DNA of 64,000 bases, taken from Anticarsia gemmatalis (Eukaryota > Arthropoda > Insecta > Lepidoptera > Erebidae). Below are positions 49,901-61,000 of the stretch, piece by piece. Positions within the stretch are counted from its first letter, which is position 1; every line of letters starts with the position of its first letter. Location of the stretch: assembly GCF_050436995.1 (NCBI RefSeq), contig NC_134747.1, positions 1,681,501-1,745,500 on the forward strand. The letters are read 5' to 3'. The position numbers and the translations under genes are program-made. Below the pieces are notes generated by a model. That model searched no databases, was not told the origin of the DNA, and saw only the letters and a program-made list of their open reading frames with translations.

Positions 49901-50625
49901 ACATTTGAAGATTGCAACTAATACAGTAAAGTTGTGTATAGTCTATGTTATAGTGTTGTTGGTGTTCGTTTTGAGAGCCAATGAGCCATACAGACATTTT
50001 CTTCATTAAAAGTTTCTTTGGCTGTTACTTTTGATGAAGAAATTGACCAAAAGACAGGACACAATATTTGGTTTTTCAGTGTATCGTTAAATTAAATTAT
50101 TTCCCGAATTAGACACACGCACGTTTCAATCCCCTGTGATGGTAAACACTATGTCTGCAAATGCTAAGGGGGTGTCTGTAATATAAACCTAAACAGAATA
50201 TAAGTAGAAGATTTTTTCTTCTAATTCATACCAAGTAGTTAATAATAATACTTTGTCATAACCTGACATCAGATTTCCACCTCCTATTTTGTTTTAAATT
50301 TTGAACAATTGTTCTGAAATATTTTAAAATACTTACTCCTTACCTTTCAGGCCACTTCATCCTAAACTTAGTCTGCCGCGACACGGAGCTCCACTCATCA
50401 ATTCTCGACACGTTAAAACGTCACTTCAAGCACCTCACTACAGTGAAACTGTACGAGGAAGTGAACGAGATAGTATTCGCTACCAACAGTGATAAAATGT
50501 ACGATAATGAAGACTTTGATAAGGCAGTCAGAGAGTTGAATGCTAACGCTAGGCAGAAGAAACTGGTGAACGTTAGGTGTGTGGATCTGAAGGACTTTAT
50601 GCAATCCGTTAGTATCGTGTCGTAG
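40982..50625 (+). CDS. METTL13: METTL13, dual methyltransferase of eEF1A
   Basis: Nine exons: 40982-41073, 41162-41720, 41995-42135, 42571-42689, 47823-48003, 48402-48579, 49177-49482, 49765-49893, 50351-50625; in phase, 659 residues (human about 699). The start MNLLPKSHKEF matches the conserved METTL13 N-terminus. The N-terminal methyltransferase domain has YWNKFFKKRGNKAFEWY, SAM motif I ILITGCGNSSLS (about 52-63), NIDVSEVVIKQM and VVLDKGTLDAL; in human METTL13 this half methylates eEF1A Lys55. RESEWLFGTPAGRRQL (about 305-320) is a second family hallmark. The C-terminal domain has AVLGLGGGSLCMF (about 458-470), VDLDPAMLEIA, MFDMDSKD and LSCPPRQFLE; in human it methylates the eEF1A N-terminus. 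The linker is shorter than in human. Donors of introns 2 (GTAATT) and 3 (GTTTGT) are weak. Intron 4 is 5.1 kb, repeat-rich and hosts an antisense gene candidate. Confidence 0.95.
42170..43347 (-). CDS. Unrecognised spliced antisense gene nested in METTL13 introns
   Basis: Proposed exons on the minus strand: 43347-43319 (ATG), 43115-42938, 42412-42170 (TAA). Donors are GTAAGC and GTCAGT; acceptors are GAGTACAG|G and TACTTTCAG|A. Phases join exactly and give 149 residues, beginning MYNILSINKAEYSRSPGG and ending AKVILFS. Exon 3 alone is an 80-codon open stretch and exon 2 lies in an 80+ codon open stretch. I do not recognise the family: no signal peptide, no membrane segment; motifs visible are YVWVHDCVIFEDYV, FEIIAESIYINTG and HSMRCQECFLHG with two cysteines. 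METTL13 exon 4 lies inside intron 2 of this gene, on the other strand. A possible 5' exon may precede an acceptor at 43367. Exon 2 could instead start at 43165 after TTTTTATTAG, or run to its own TAA (42907-42905), with AATAAA at 42909-42904. No expression evidence. Confidence 0.5.
42736..42841. mobile_element. Small MITE with TAA target duplication
   Basis: Terminal inverted repeats TGCCTGGTTTCTGAAGTAC and GTACGTCAGAAACCAGGCA (one mismatch) are flanked on both sides by TAA. A 3-bp TAA duplication fits the PIF/Harbinger superfamily (TWA). At 106 bp it has no coding capacity. It lies in METTL13 intron 4, between exons 2 and 3 of the antisense gene candidate. Confidence 0.7.
43903..44050 (+). 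repeat. Degenerate LINE-type 3' region
   Basis: CGCTGGCCAAGTGCGAGTTG ... GGCATGCAAAGTTTC, then ATCACGATGTTTTTCTCCAC, resembles a widespread lepidopteran retroelement 3' region. It carries many substitutions and no intact frame. Identification is from memory of the pattern and not verified. Confidence 0.5.
44846..45352 (-). mobile_element. Helitron-like element interrupted by a second element
   Basis: Plus-strand start TACTAGCTTCTGTCCGCGAC is the complement of a CTAGTA 3' end; the other end, TTTATAATAATAGTAGGATT, is the complement of the 5' module seen at 3.51 kb. The body is split by another Helitron-like copy at 44934-45166. A piece reading GGTCTCTGCCTACCCCTATG lies in the right half and recurs at 21.15 kb. 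Confidence 0.55.
44934..45166 (+). mobile_element. Helitron-like (Lep1-type) element nested in another element
   Basis: Has the CATACTAATATTATAAAGCTG start, AACGCGCTAATCTCAAGAAC, CCCATTTATCGCGGAAGGC and GAAGTTGCGCGGGTCA end of the 18.0 and 19.1 kb copies, but with a short TTTG tract. The last bases (CAGCTAGT) are lost. It lies in the opposite orientation to its host element. Confidence 0.65.
46179..46371 (+). mobile_element. Second Helitron-like family, CTAGT-ended
   Basis: Starts with ATATATAAAATTCTCGCGTC and ACAGTTTTCGTTGCC, has CTCCGAAACGGCTTGACCG, and ends GCCGGTTCAGCTAGT. The body differs from the Lep1-type copies but the end is of the same type. Non-coding; in METTL13 intron 4. Confidence 0.6.
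48820..48990 (+). repeat. LINE/SINE tail (TCTGCTTAGTTTGGAATCA)
   Basis: Blocks GATGAGCACGAGTATTTGTT, TATATAAGTATGTATTTAG and AGCTCTGCTTAGTTTGGAAT, then a TTTA-rich end. The same tail follows the tRNA head at 24.1 kb. It lies in METTL13 intron 6. Confidence 0.6.
49627..49680 (+). pseudogene. Decayed duplicate of a METTL13 exon 7 segment
   Basis: Intron 7 carries GCAAGCACAGCGGTCCTTGG and GGGGCAGTCTGTGC...GCATGTTTC, closely matching exon 7 at about 49276-49330, which encodes the SAM-binding AVLGLGGGSLCMF motif. Substitutions and an insertion break the frame, so it cannot encode the motif. It lies about 350 bp downstream of the source in the same orientation. Confidence 0.65.
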
Positions 50626-50668
50626 TATTGAAGCGAAAGTATGTTTTATAGTAGGTTTAGGTCATCAT

Positions 50669-50965
50669 ATCGTATGGTTAGTGGTCAACCTAGTGTCAAA
50701 GTTGTTCAAGCCGCTCGAAGGCTTTTGATGTAGCTAATGACTGTTATTTTTATAGACAACAACCGACTGACATTTTACGTGCTCTCTTACGTGCACGGAG
50801 ATGGATCGGAGAGCACGCAAAATTCGTCGGTTCTGCGTCTGACATATTACTGGTCGTGTCGGTTTAGCCGTCCCACCGGACTATGAGAGTAAGGCACAGT
50901 TGGCTGGTTCAATGAAAATGGCCGCCGTAGCCGGGTTTCGGCCAGGAGGGCATTAATGTTTATAG
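50669..50965 (-). repeat. SINE in the METTL13 3' UTR (tail A)
   Basis: Read on the minus strand, a GC-rich head (CCCGGCTACGGCGGCCATTT), a body with GAACCGACGAATTTTGCGTG and an imperfect hairpin GTGCTCTC...GAGAGCAC, and a tail GCGGCTTGAACAACTTTGAC...ACTAACCATACGA. The tail is identical over about 44 bases to that of the 5S-headed SINE at 2.5 kb, but the head is not 5S-like. Being 40 bp after the METTL13 stop, it is probably transcribed in antisense within the mRNA. Confidence 0.65.
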
Positions 50966-51574
50966 TACTGTGAAAGTTATTTGTGTGAATCTGCATTGTA
51001 TGTTTTATTACTAGTCTTTTATGGTATGGTGTAGATGATAAGCTATTTTTTTTCTAACGTCTTGGCACCTAAGCCTGTATTTTTCTAGCCGCACCTGTAT
51101 CAAATATTCCGTAATACTCTATGGAATACGGTAATATGTTATTCGATTTCTGCAAATTTTCAAACTATGACTTGTCTGAAGGAACGAGTTATGAGTATGC
51201 ATGAATATGTAGTGATAGCCTATTATTTGAATAAGCTTATGTAAACTTGTTAATTTTCTTTTATTTGTTATGAAGTGTGAATAATTTAAAATGGCCTGTT
51301 TAATTTGTATGTATTGTTGAATGGAATACATAACTGTCCTTCTAGAGGCTTGGTCCTCTCTCGTATTGGGAAACTTAGACCGGAGTCTATCACAGTGGCT
51401 ATATACTTGAGTTTAGTTTTCCAATGAAAATGTTGTGAGTATGTACTAGATATAATGTTGATTTTTAAATATATAATAAGGAACTACTTGTTTGCTAAAC
51501 ATTGTAGACTATACTTACTGATACCTAATTGTAGAAATATGTAGTTTTAAGTCACAGAAATATAATTCACAAGC

Positions 51575-51580
51575 AATAAA
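51575..51580 (+). other. Candidate METTL13 poly(A) signal
   Basis: AATAAA about 950 bases after the stop codon; another AATAAA-like site (GAATAAAATT) follows at about 51,739. The true cleavage site needs transcript data. Confidence 0.4.
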
Positions 51581-52052
51581 CTGTACCTAATCAAGTAATA
51601 TATCTGAGATTCATATATTTTTCACCAATTCCTACAGATATAAGTATAACTGCTTAGAGTTTTTTATATACTTACTATTCTGTGATAGGAAAAGGCAGAT
51701 AAATTATACATTATAAGGTATTATAAATGAAACGAAAGAATAAAATTAATGCATTTAATGCCGTTTCTTTGTTTACCGATCGCTCCCCTCGAGACTAGCA
51801 CTCGTCCGTTCAATTTCTCATTATTGTCGCCACCATCAAACGCACCACAAGCAAACATCACTGCATCAAATCAAAATTTAACACGCTAACAATTAGGCTC
51901 CCTAATTTATCACAATTGGCACCTATGAGGTCTACTAACAACAAATATACAATAATTTAAACATTAATATTCGCAATGAAATAAATTACAAATAGCGACG
52001 CGCTTAATACTTTAAGCGGAGATACACGACACTTGAATTATAAATATTGTCC

Positions 52053-55000
52053 TCAAAACACTTTCTTCAGAATATTCTTCAGACTTTTCTTTTTCTTGCT
52101 ACCACCGTTCTCTTCCGGTTGGCCGTTCTGCGAGATCTCTGTGGAGTCAGACCACAGGCTCCCCGTGGGGGACTCTGAAGACGCTTTCTTGTTAACGTTC
52201 CCGTTGAACACGGGCTCGGACGTCCTGACCACGGGACTGGGCGTGCTCCGGCTGCTCTGTCGACTCAGCGTCCGCAGGAAGGCCGGCGACGACAGCCGCC
52301 GCGTCTTCATCGTCTTGGTCTTCAAGCTGTTGAAGAAAGAGCCGTTTGTCTTCGGGAAGTCACGTTTTGGAGGGATGGTGACTTCACTCTCGTTGAACTC
52401 CTTAGGCTCGGGCACGGGAGCGTAGAACTCCTCCTCGTCGAGTGGTATGGGGTTCTCTTGTAACTTCCCGATGCTGTCTTGTCGAGACCAGTCCTTGGGA
52501 GGCTCCACCTCTCCTGTTCTGTGTACGATAGAAGTCTTTCTTCTTCTATTCTTGCGAGCGACTTGCCACTCGCCGCTGTCCTCCTCTCTGCTCATCTCTT
52601 CAGTGGACTGCCGCGCTATTTGCAGCGCTTCCTCGCTCGGCCGTCGTTTCTTGGCGGACGGCGTGGCGTGCCCACTGACACCTTCTACAGATTTTCTCCT
52701 GAACTTGTCTTGCTTCTTTTTGGTTTTTTTAACTATTGGTATGATGACTGGCTCGACTTTTCTTCGTCTTTTAGACAGGAAATAGAAGGCGACGACGATT
52801 ATAATCGTTTGGAAGAATACGAATTTGAAGAAATTGATGTTTCCGAACCAGCTGTCACGTTCTTCCATGAGGATGTGCATGGCCGCGGCCATCTGACCGA
52901 GCTGTTCCTGTAGCGTGGTCATCTGGTCTAAGTACTTCTGCTCTCTCTCGTTGGACTTGCGACGTTCTTCCGTCATCTGCAGGACGGTCTTCTCGAAGGT
53001 CTTCTGCATCTCTTCGACTTGTTTCTTGTACCGCCTGCTCAGCTCCTCTAAGTACTGGCCTGACAGCGACATGTTGCGTTCTAGCGTCTGAAACAGTTTA
53101 ATTGGACACGTTAGTTTCTTCAAACAATACGTGGTTTATTTGTAAAGGCTTTCTTTTAACAAATTCTAAATAAAAGTACGTTTTATAGTGTACAGGAAAC
53201 AATAGGTCATGAGATTGTTAGATAGTTTTTATTGTTCTTATAAGAATGCATAATCCTCTGCTCCAGTGGTCTCACGATTTATCGTTGCATAATTTAAATA
53301 AAAAGTGAAGGTAAACGCCTATTGTTGCAGCTCGACAATCTTGTTAGTCTTATGTTTAGAAACATTATAAATTAGCCGTTAACAATATTGTTATTATGTA
53401 TACATGTAGAGATAGTTTATAAACTTAATATGTAAATTAGCTTCTGAGAATACAGTACCTTAGATGTGCAGACGAAATCGTCACTGAGAGTAATTTAGTC
53501 TAGAAATATACTTTTACCTAACATACATACATCAATTCACGTCTTTTTTCACCATAGGAATAGGTAGATTAAAAAGATCACCGCTAAGTACGAGTCTTAC
53601 AAACATCCCTTGCCTCAGTCATATCAACCACATCCAAACATCTTGCTATATAGGACCGCCGTTTACGAGTACTACGCACCCGACCTTATTTTAAGAAAAT
53701 AATGTGATATGTTTTCTTGGGCGCCCCCTACCTCTTATAAATAAGATTTAGTATAAAAAGTTGTACCAACCTTAACTCTATTAGATAGTCTCAAGAACAC
53801 CGATTCTTTCTGCAACGTGGTCTGCGCTTGGTTCTGATTCTGCGAGGCCTGCACGCCCGCGGGGGTGGGGTCCACCGCCATCTGATCGAAGTCCGATATA
53901 AAGTTGTCACCGTCTATCACTATTTGATCGTTCGACTCCTCTAAACCATTACTCTCTTTAGATTTCTCACTGACAACTTCCACTTTACCATTCTTTATTT
54001 CAGTTTTCTGAACACTATCCTTATTTTCAGTATCAGTATTAACCTCAACACTCTTCTCAGCTTCTGGTTGAACCTCCTGCGGTTCTTGTACTGGTTTCTC
54101 TTCAATAGAAGGGACCTCTTCGACTTTCTCATCCGTTAACTCGTTCTGCTCCTTGGGTAACTCTACCGGTACAGTAGTACCCTCAGTCACCGCCTCTGCG
54201 GCGGTCTTCTCCTCAGACTGCGACGTCTCATTTATCTTACTATCATCTGAGGACGTACTCTTATCTGGCACTAACTTTATCTCTTGTTCAGAATTAGTTT
54301 CACTACTCACTGTTTGCGGCGACTCGTCTACGGTTACATTCGTGGTAACATTAAGTTCAGTTTCAAAACTAGTGTTCAAAACCACTTTTTTCTCTTTAAT
54401 AGCTAAAATATTACAAAGGGCGGCTAAATATTTTTGAGGAAACATAGCATTCATATAAGCGACTCGTTCATCACTAAACTCTATTGTCTTTGTACTTTTA
54501 AAATCAAGTCCGTACCGGTGACAGATGTTGGTGCACTTCAACGTGTCGCGGAGGAACACCTGACGCACTAGACTCACTAACTTGTCCGAGCTACAACTAA
54601 TCAGTTCGTACACTTCATTGTAAAGCGTCTCACTGCAATTATCACACACGATTATATGGCTGGGCGAACAACACCGTTTGTACGCTTTGTCTGTGGACGT
54701 ATCGTTGTGCTCCGATGATACGTTCTTAGGAACTTCAGTTTTCACCAGCGCCTGTGCCGCCTTCTTCATGATGGACATGACGGCGTCCCGCGCCGAGCCG
54801 AACAAGTTCTTGGAGGGCTCGGTCTCAGCGGCGGGGATGTCTGGCACGTCTATTATCTCATCGTCCTCGTCTTCGTCGATGTGCGCGGGGTGCTGCGAGT
54901 TCTCTTTCTCTAACACTTCAAACTCCGAAGTGCCGTACACTTTAAACAGCGACACCGGGCAGTAATGCTCCGACCCGTGATGAGACAACATCTCTACTTT

Positions 55001-58000
55001 GATAAATTTTCCAAATAAATGCGGGAACAGATCAAAGCTCTGCACGTCTCTCATGTCTTGCGCCGTGAACTGGCCGACGCTGGCCCACTCTCGCGTCGGA
55101 AACCGATCGCTGAAGTATACAGCGATGTCTTTGGGCGTTGACGAGAACAGCTCGAAATTAGCTATCTCGATCTTCTGCGCTTGTACAGCCTCACATAGTT
55201 CTACGACGAACCAGATGCGACTGTTGCACGTGTTGAGCATGTACTCGTCCCTGTTGGGCGACAGTATAGAGCTGGCCGAGCCCGCCTCCGGGTTGACGGC
55301 GACCACCTTCGCGCCGCACGCAAGTGAAGCGTAGTTCTTCGAGCGTAATTTTGTGCTTTTACTACTAAAGTTTGTATTACTATGACTAGGTTGACTCGAG
55401 TGGTTTAGTACTGTGTCTTTTTTCTCGGCCTCGGCCAGCTGTTTCTGCGCCCACTCGGAGAACGAGGGGATGTCCTCCTGGGGCGTCTCCGGTTTGACTG
55501 GAATGTTTTCAATTTCTTGTTCTTTAGGTTCCTCGACGTGAGATTCAGGGGCGGCTTCTATTTCAGGCGCGGGTGCTTGGAAGGGTTCCTCTACCAGTCT
55601 GGTTTCGTGCATGGGTTTAGCTTTGACGACGAGCCGCGGTTCCGTGCTTTCCTTGTCCGAGTCCTCGGGCGGCTTGTCTGCGACATCGTCAACGGTTTCG
55701 CCGTCAATGATGGAGAATATCTTGGTGTCGTTGTGTTCTTCCGAGTCGTTGGCGAACAGTAGTTCGTCTGGATGCCTCAATTCCAATTTGGCGTTGTCTG
55801 CTAACGATATGAGCACTGGAGGTTGCCCGGTGTCAGGTAACCTGGAAACAAAGAAAAATAACACAAATTAGCAACTAGTCATTAAAACGAATTGAATTTG
55901 GCGATTGACATGTTATATTACATAAAGTAATCATCGTATTACAAAAGCCGTATAATTAAAACATCTATAAATAAATATTGATTGTTCGTTAGACATTTTG
56001 GTATTCATAAATTGTGGTAGATTATGAATATTCAAAGGAGAAATTATACAGTCTGTAGAGTGGACAGACAGACTGAAATATTAACCAATGCATGAAGCGT
56101 AAAATAAATTCACTGTGACTTTGTCATTTTAGGGTTTGTGTAAAAAAGTGTTTTAAATTTCCAGCTGGCTCATAACGTATTTCATGTTCATAGCAGCCCA
56201 GATGTCAGAACAGAAGAAGTATACTCAGGCCGTTACAAACTTGCGAACTACGTCATAATCAAAATAATCACAGTAATGTAACAATGTGTAAGTGCGAGCA
56301 AGAGACTCCGATAAAAAGACATGACTTAGTTCGCACGTTTGAAATGTCCCGAGTATAAAAACTTTGGTTTCTCGACGTCCCGTCATAGTCGAGTACATTC
56401 AGTTCACATAATATTTGATATTATTTACGATCATTGGTTTCATTGCGGACAATTGAGACAATCAGTGTACACACGAATGTTACACAATTGTTTAGCTTTT
56501 GTACTGGCAGATACATGTAGCAGAATAATATTTTTTATGGGTTTATGAAGCTGCATTAGCAGTTTGACAAAGCCTTGAGAAAACTTTACACACTAATATG
56601 GTAAAATTGAACTTATGACTACTTTATGGAGGTACGCCATTTATTCATAAGTAGCTTAAAATTAAAGACCTTATTTTTATATGATAAGTGAGTGAGACAT
56701 ACATAAAACCATGCACCAAAAATTACCATAGGGAAAGGCAGAGTCTAAATAACGCCACTTGGTACGATAACAAACTTCCCTTGCTTCATTCACATCCATA
56801 CATCTTGTCATACAGAACCGTCGATTAAATAAAAACAAATCAATGAACCTTAAGCTATTAACTTGTCTGGAACAATTCTTATAACTCGTTCAGAACACGT
56901 GTCACCATATTATTATGATAACAATAAGAATAGATTGTACAAAGATGTTCAGTTCAAATACACCTACACAGCAATTTATATGAAAAGTTCTAGACGGTAG
57001 CAGACTATTACGAAAAAACAAACCGGGCAAGTGCGAGTCGGATTCACGCACGAAGGGTTCGGGTTTATTGTATGGGGATCAAAAATTTTAGTAAGTATAT
57101 TTTTTGTTATAGCGGCAACAGAAATATTAGGTCGGGGAAAAAGTCTTTTCGCAGACATACATACTATAATGCGAAAAGACTTTATCCTCGACCAAATACA
57201 TCATTTGTAAAAAGAACAGCTTTCTAGCTATCACGATCTGTGAGATACAGCCTGGAGATAATAGGCTTCCTTTTAGGTAAAGAACCCTTAAAAATTATAG
57301 CCTTATATTATCCCTGGAGACGACCGAAATAAAAGTAATTTTGTACGTGAAAAGCAAAAGATATAATCACAGGCCTTTATTTCATCTTCAAAAGGTTTTT
57401 CCAGAGAGTTCTTTTCATAGTTCAAGGCCATACTTATTATTTCTATTACACGTTATTTGGGACGATTTTCAAAATAATAGCTTGTTGTGTTGACTTTTCA
57501 AAGCCCCGTAATTTTGCAGTCGAGGCTGAACAAATTTACACAGGCTATTACACTTTGAAATGTAAACAATAATTATTATCTTTATGTTAAAGGTTGTTGT
57601 TTGTTTTCTGTACTTGTTACGTAAATAGGTGCATGTTTTTAGAAAGCCCTTCATGTATTGTATTTAGTAAATATTACAAGAGAAGAGAATCTACATCAAG
57701 ATGAAAAAGAATTAAAAATATAGCATTCTACCAAGACCAGAACGCTTTTGGTAAAGTAAATAGAAGGCAACCTTATCAAAAAATAAGAAAGAAATTCAAT
57801 AAAGTCTTATTTCACGTTGAAAATGAAAGTAAGTACCCTCATAATGAAAACTGGTTCTATATCTTAACCTATATTAGTCTAAGAGCTTACAGATATCTAT
57901 CTACCCACAATTTTCAGTAGCTGCCCAAAACCCTCATTTATTTCAATAGGCGGGCTGCGGACTGCGAAATCGAATACTCTTTACAATTTCACGACCAATT

Positions 58001-61000
58001 ACGTTTATTTCGTTTTATATAAAGCACTAAACAGTCTGCCTACTAGCAAGCACCGACTACTTTTTTCATTTTCATCACCCACGGATAAACTTTCCCATAG
58101 ATAGTGACATCAGAGCAAAATCATGCTGAAATCTAAACTGTTAATTAAGGTTGGTCAATCAAAATTATCAGGTGGGTATGATAATTAAGGCCTGTTTCGT
58201 TCGTTAATATACTCGCACGCTTCTACATCTACATACATATATTGGCGGCCATTCGAAATCGAGAAGCGGGAAATTTAAGAAATAGGCCATATTAGGACAT
58301 AGGACTTATTTTGGTTACCTACCTTATTTTGTTAAACTTGCATAATCTATATCGATGAATATAAACATAATTTAAAAAAACTCCTTTTTTTCGAACTAAA
58401 AGCTATTACTATAATTTAATAAACTGAATCGATAGTAATAATCAATCAACACATAAATATATACTAACAACCGTACCAGTTTTAAATAAGCATAAAAAGT
58501 GGAAATACTATAAAAATAATCGATTTTGTATGTTTTATGAACGCACAAGTAATATCGTAGACATTGTGAAAAGGATTTCAGACGGTTAATGACTTGTAAA
58601 TACATAAAAAGGACTTTCCCGATATGATAAAAAGTTATAAAAATGAGCAATATGCATAAAACAGACGAAATGTTAATGTATTTTATCTATACCTACTGAT
58701 AGAAGAGCGTACTAAATGTTGAGTGCGTGGTCGATAACCTATCAGCATTGGGCTGTGACGATATCCTTTCATAATAATAATGAGTTTTAGTTTATCTATA
58801 GCAAAATTATATGGAGCTGAAGTCATTCATATGTTTGTAGACAGGTAAAGGTAGCATTCGGTTCTTAGCGACCGCGACGCGCGACCGCGACCCGCGACCG
58901 CGACCGGGTCGCGCGACCCACTGCTTAGTATGGATTTATATGGAGTACTAAACAAATCTAGCGACCGCGACGCGCGACCGGTGGGCGCGGCTAGAGAGCA
59001 GAGTGGGTCGCGCGACCCGGTCGCGGTCGCGGGTCGCGGTCGCGCGTCGCGGTCGCTAAGAACCGAATGCTACCTTAATCTAGAAAACGATGGAATCCAT
59101 TTTTTTGACCGCAAATCTTAAACCAAGTAAATTCCTTGTATTTGTAAAAGTCCCCACGGCAACACTGATAATTTCTTGTCTCTTCATTAACCCTTTGGCG
59201 CCACGGTCGGCTATACTCGTCAAATCAGACAGTGCTCACGACGCTTTTGTCAGCAAATGTCGACAAAAATACGGTCGTGAGCACATTACATAGTGACGAT
59301 CAAAGGGCTAAAGGCTCACATGACTATCACTCACTGAAAAAAGTTGGGCATAAGTTTTTCTTTTGCAGCCCAAACTTTGACAATCACAAGTCACAGTATT
59401 TACTTAAATTAACAATGACTATTGTACTTTTGATTTACGATAGACAAATAAACAAGTAAACTCGGGTGCTAGTTCATTAAATATTAATGTTTTAAGTAAA
59501 TTAGTTCTAGGACGTTCGGCGCGGTCAATACTTTGTTGACTTATTGACATTCCAACTTGTTCTAGTCGGTAATCGACTTTTAAACTTTAATGTTTATTCA
59601 TGTATTGAATATGTAATTATTTATTGATTACTGTTTCATTATTTTAAAATGTTTCTAGTACTTTTTGTTTTGTTTTTAAGTAATGTAGGTCAATTAAAGT
59701 CACCTGTAAAAATGCCTACTAAAACGTACCCAGAAAGAGTAGCTTAAATCCTACGTGAGTCTGGAAATTTGGGCAGTGATGGTGATGAGGGTTAATAGGA
59801 ATCTGGAATATAGGTAGGGCAGTTGGGGAATAATGCAGCTGTGAGTAAGGAGTTGGTAAAGGCTGTAGTGGCTCGTGGGCCGTAGGCTGGGATCACATGT
59901 CCGAATTTATCTTTTCTATGTTCGGACAGATCCATAGGTAAAGACATCTCTGAAGCGCATTTAATTGACCCAAATTAGAGTATTTTACGTAATATAGTGC
60001 TTCATGTAGGACCGAATCTACGTCTGACCTCAAGTCTATGGACCCAGCTTCTGTTCTACCGACTCTTTCAAAGTACCTATCATTATATATCCACGATTCC
60101 ATTAACAATTGAAACGCCAGAGTGAAACGTAATGCCTTGAGCCGAAGGCTATGGGAGCCTTGAATGGAAAACTGTTGTTTATTTCAGTAGTTGAAGGTGA
60201 CAAACATGGAGTATTTGAGTGAGTACAATTTGTCAGTTCGACAGCTACCTTGAATAAATGGTTTTGTACAATAGTTAGCTTTGTTATGACCAAACTTAGT
60301 TTATTTATTGATTGATTGTTTTCTTGTAGTTAAGTTGACTTTGTGGCAATGTACACAAATATACGTCGAAATCGGTTTTTGAACTAAATTTGCATGTCAT
60401 GTCATTGTCATGCATCATTAGGCACTTAAACGTCTACAACAATTCATTGACAATACACTTTTCTTTACATAAAAAATTGTACTGGGCTATTTTACCAAAA
60501 CCCTTTCCCGTATTTTTTACATCAACGTTATGCTTCTATTGCTCGAAACTATTCAACATTTGCGATCACAAAGCAATTAAGAATACCTTGATGAAATTAA
60601 ATGCAGACAAGCTTGATGAAATTAAATGCAGACAAGCTAACGGTACCCGACTGAATGAAATTCAATAAAGTGCAAAAATCTTTTCACAAAAGAATTTTAT
60701 TACTTTTCCTGTCGAAAACAGACACGAAAGTACAAAGGAAAATGCATTATACTCCAGTTGTTAAATTTAAAATAGATGTCAGTCATCTGTTGCTCTGCAA
60801 TGCGGGTGCTAAAACAGGTATGGAACCTTGAACAACTTGGACAATTACCGTCTGGGGGCGTAGTGATCGTCTAGTGAAATAAATGAACGCGGCCATATAA
60901 GAATAAGGTCAATTTTATAAGCATTCCCTTACATAGGTGATGAATATTGACTAGATTTTTTTTTTACTTTCTGCAAAAAATATCGTAAGGAATTTGAATA

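Noticed and set aside
54153..55871. Several plus-strand open frames of 81-111 codons
   Set aside because: Shadows of the large SUCO exon on the minus strand.
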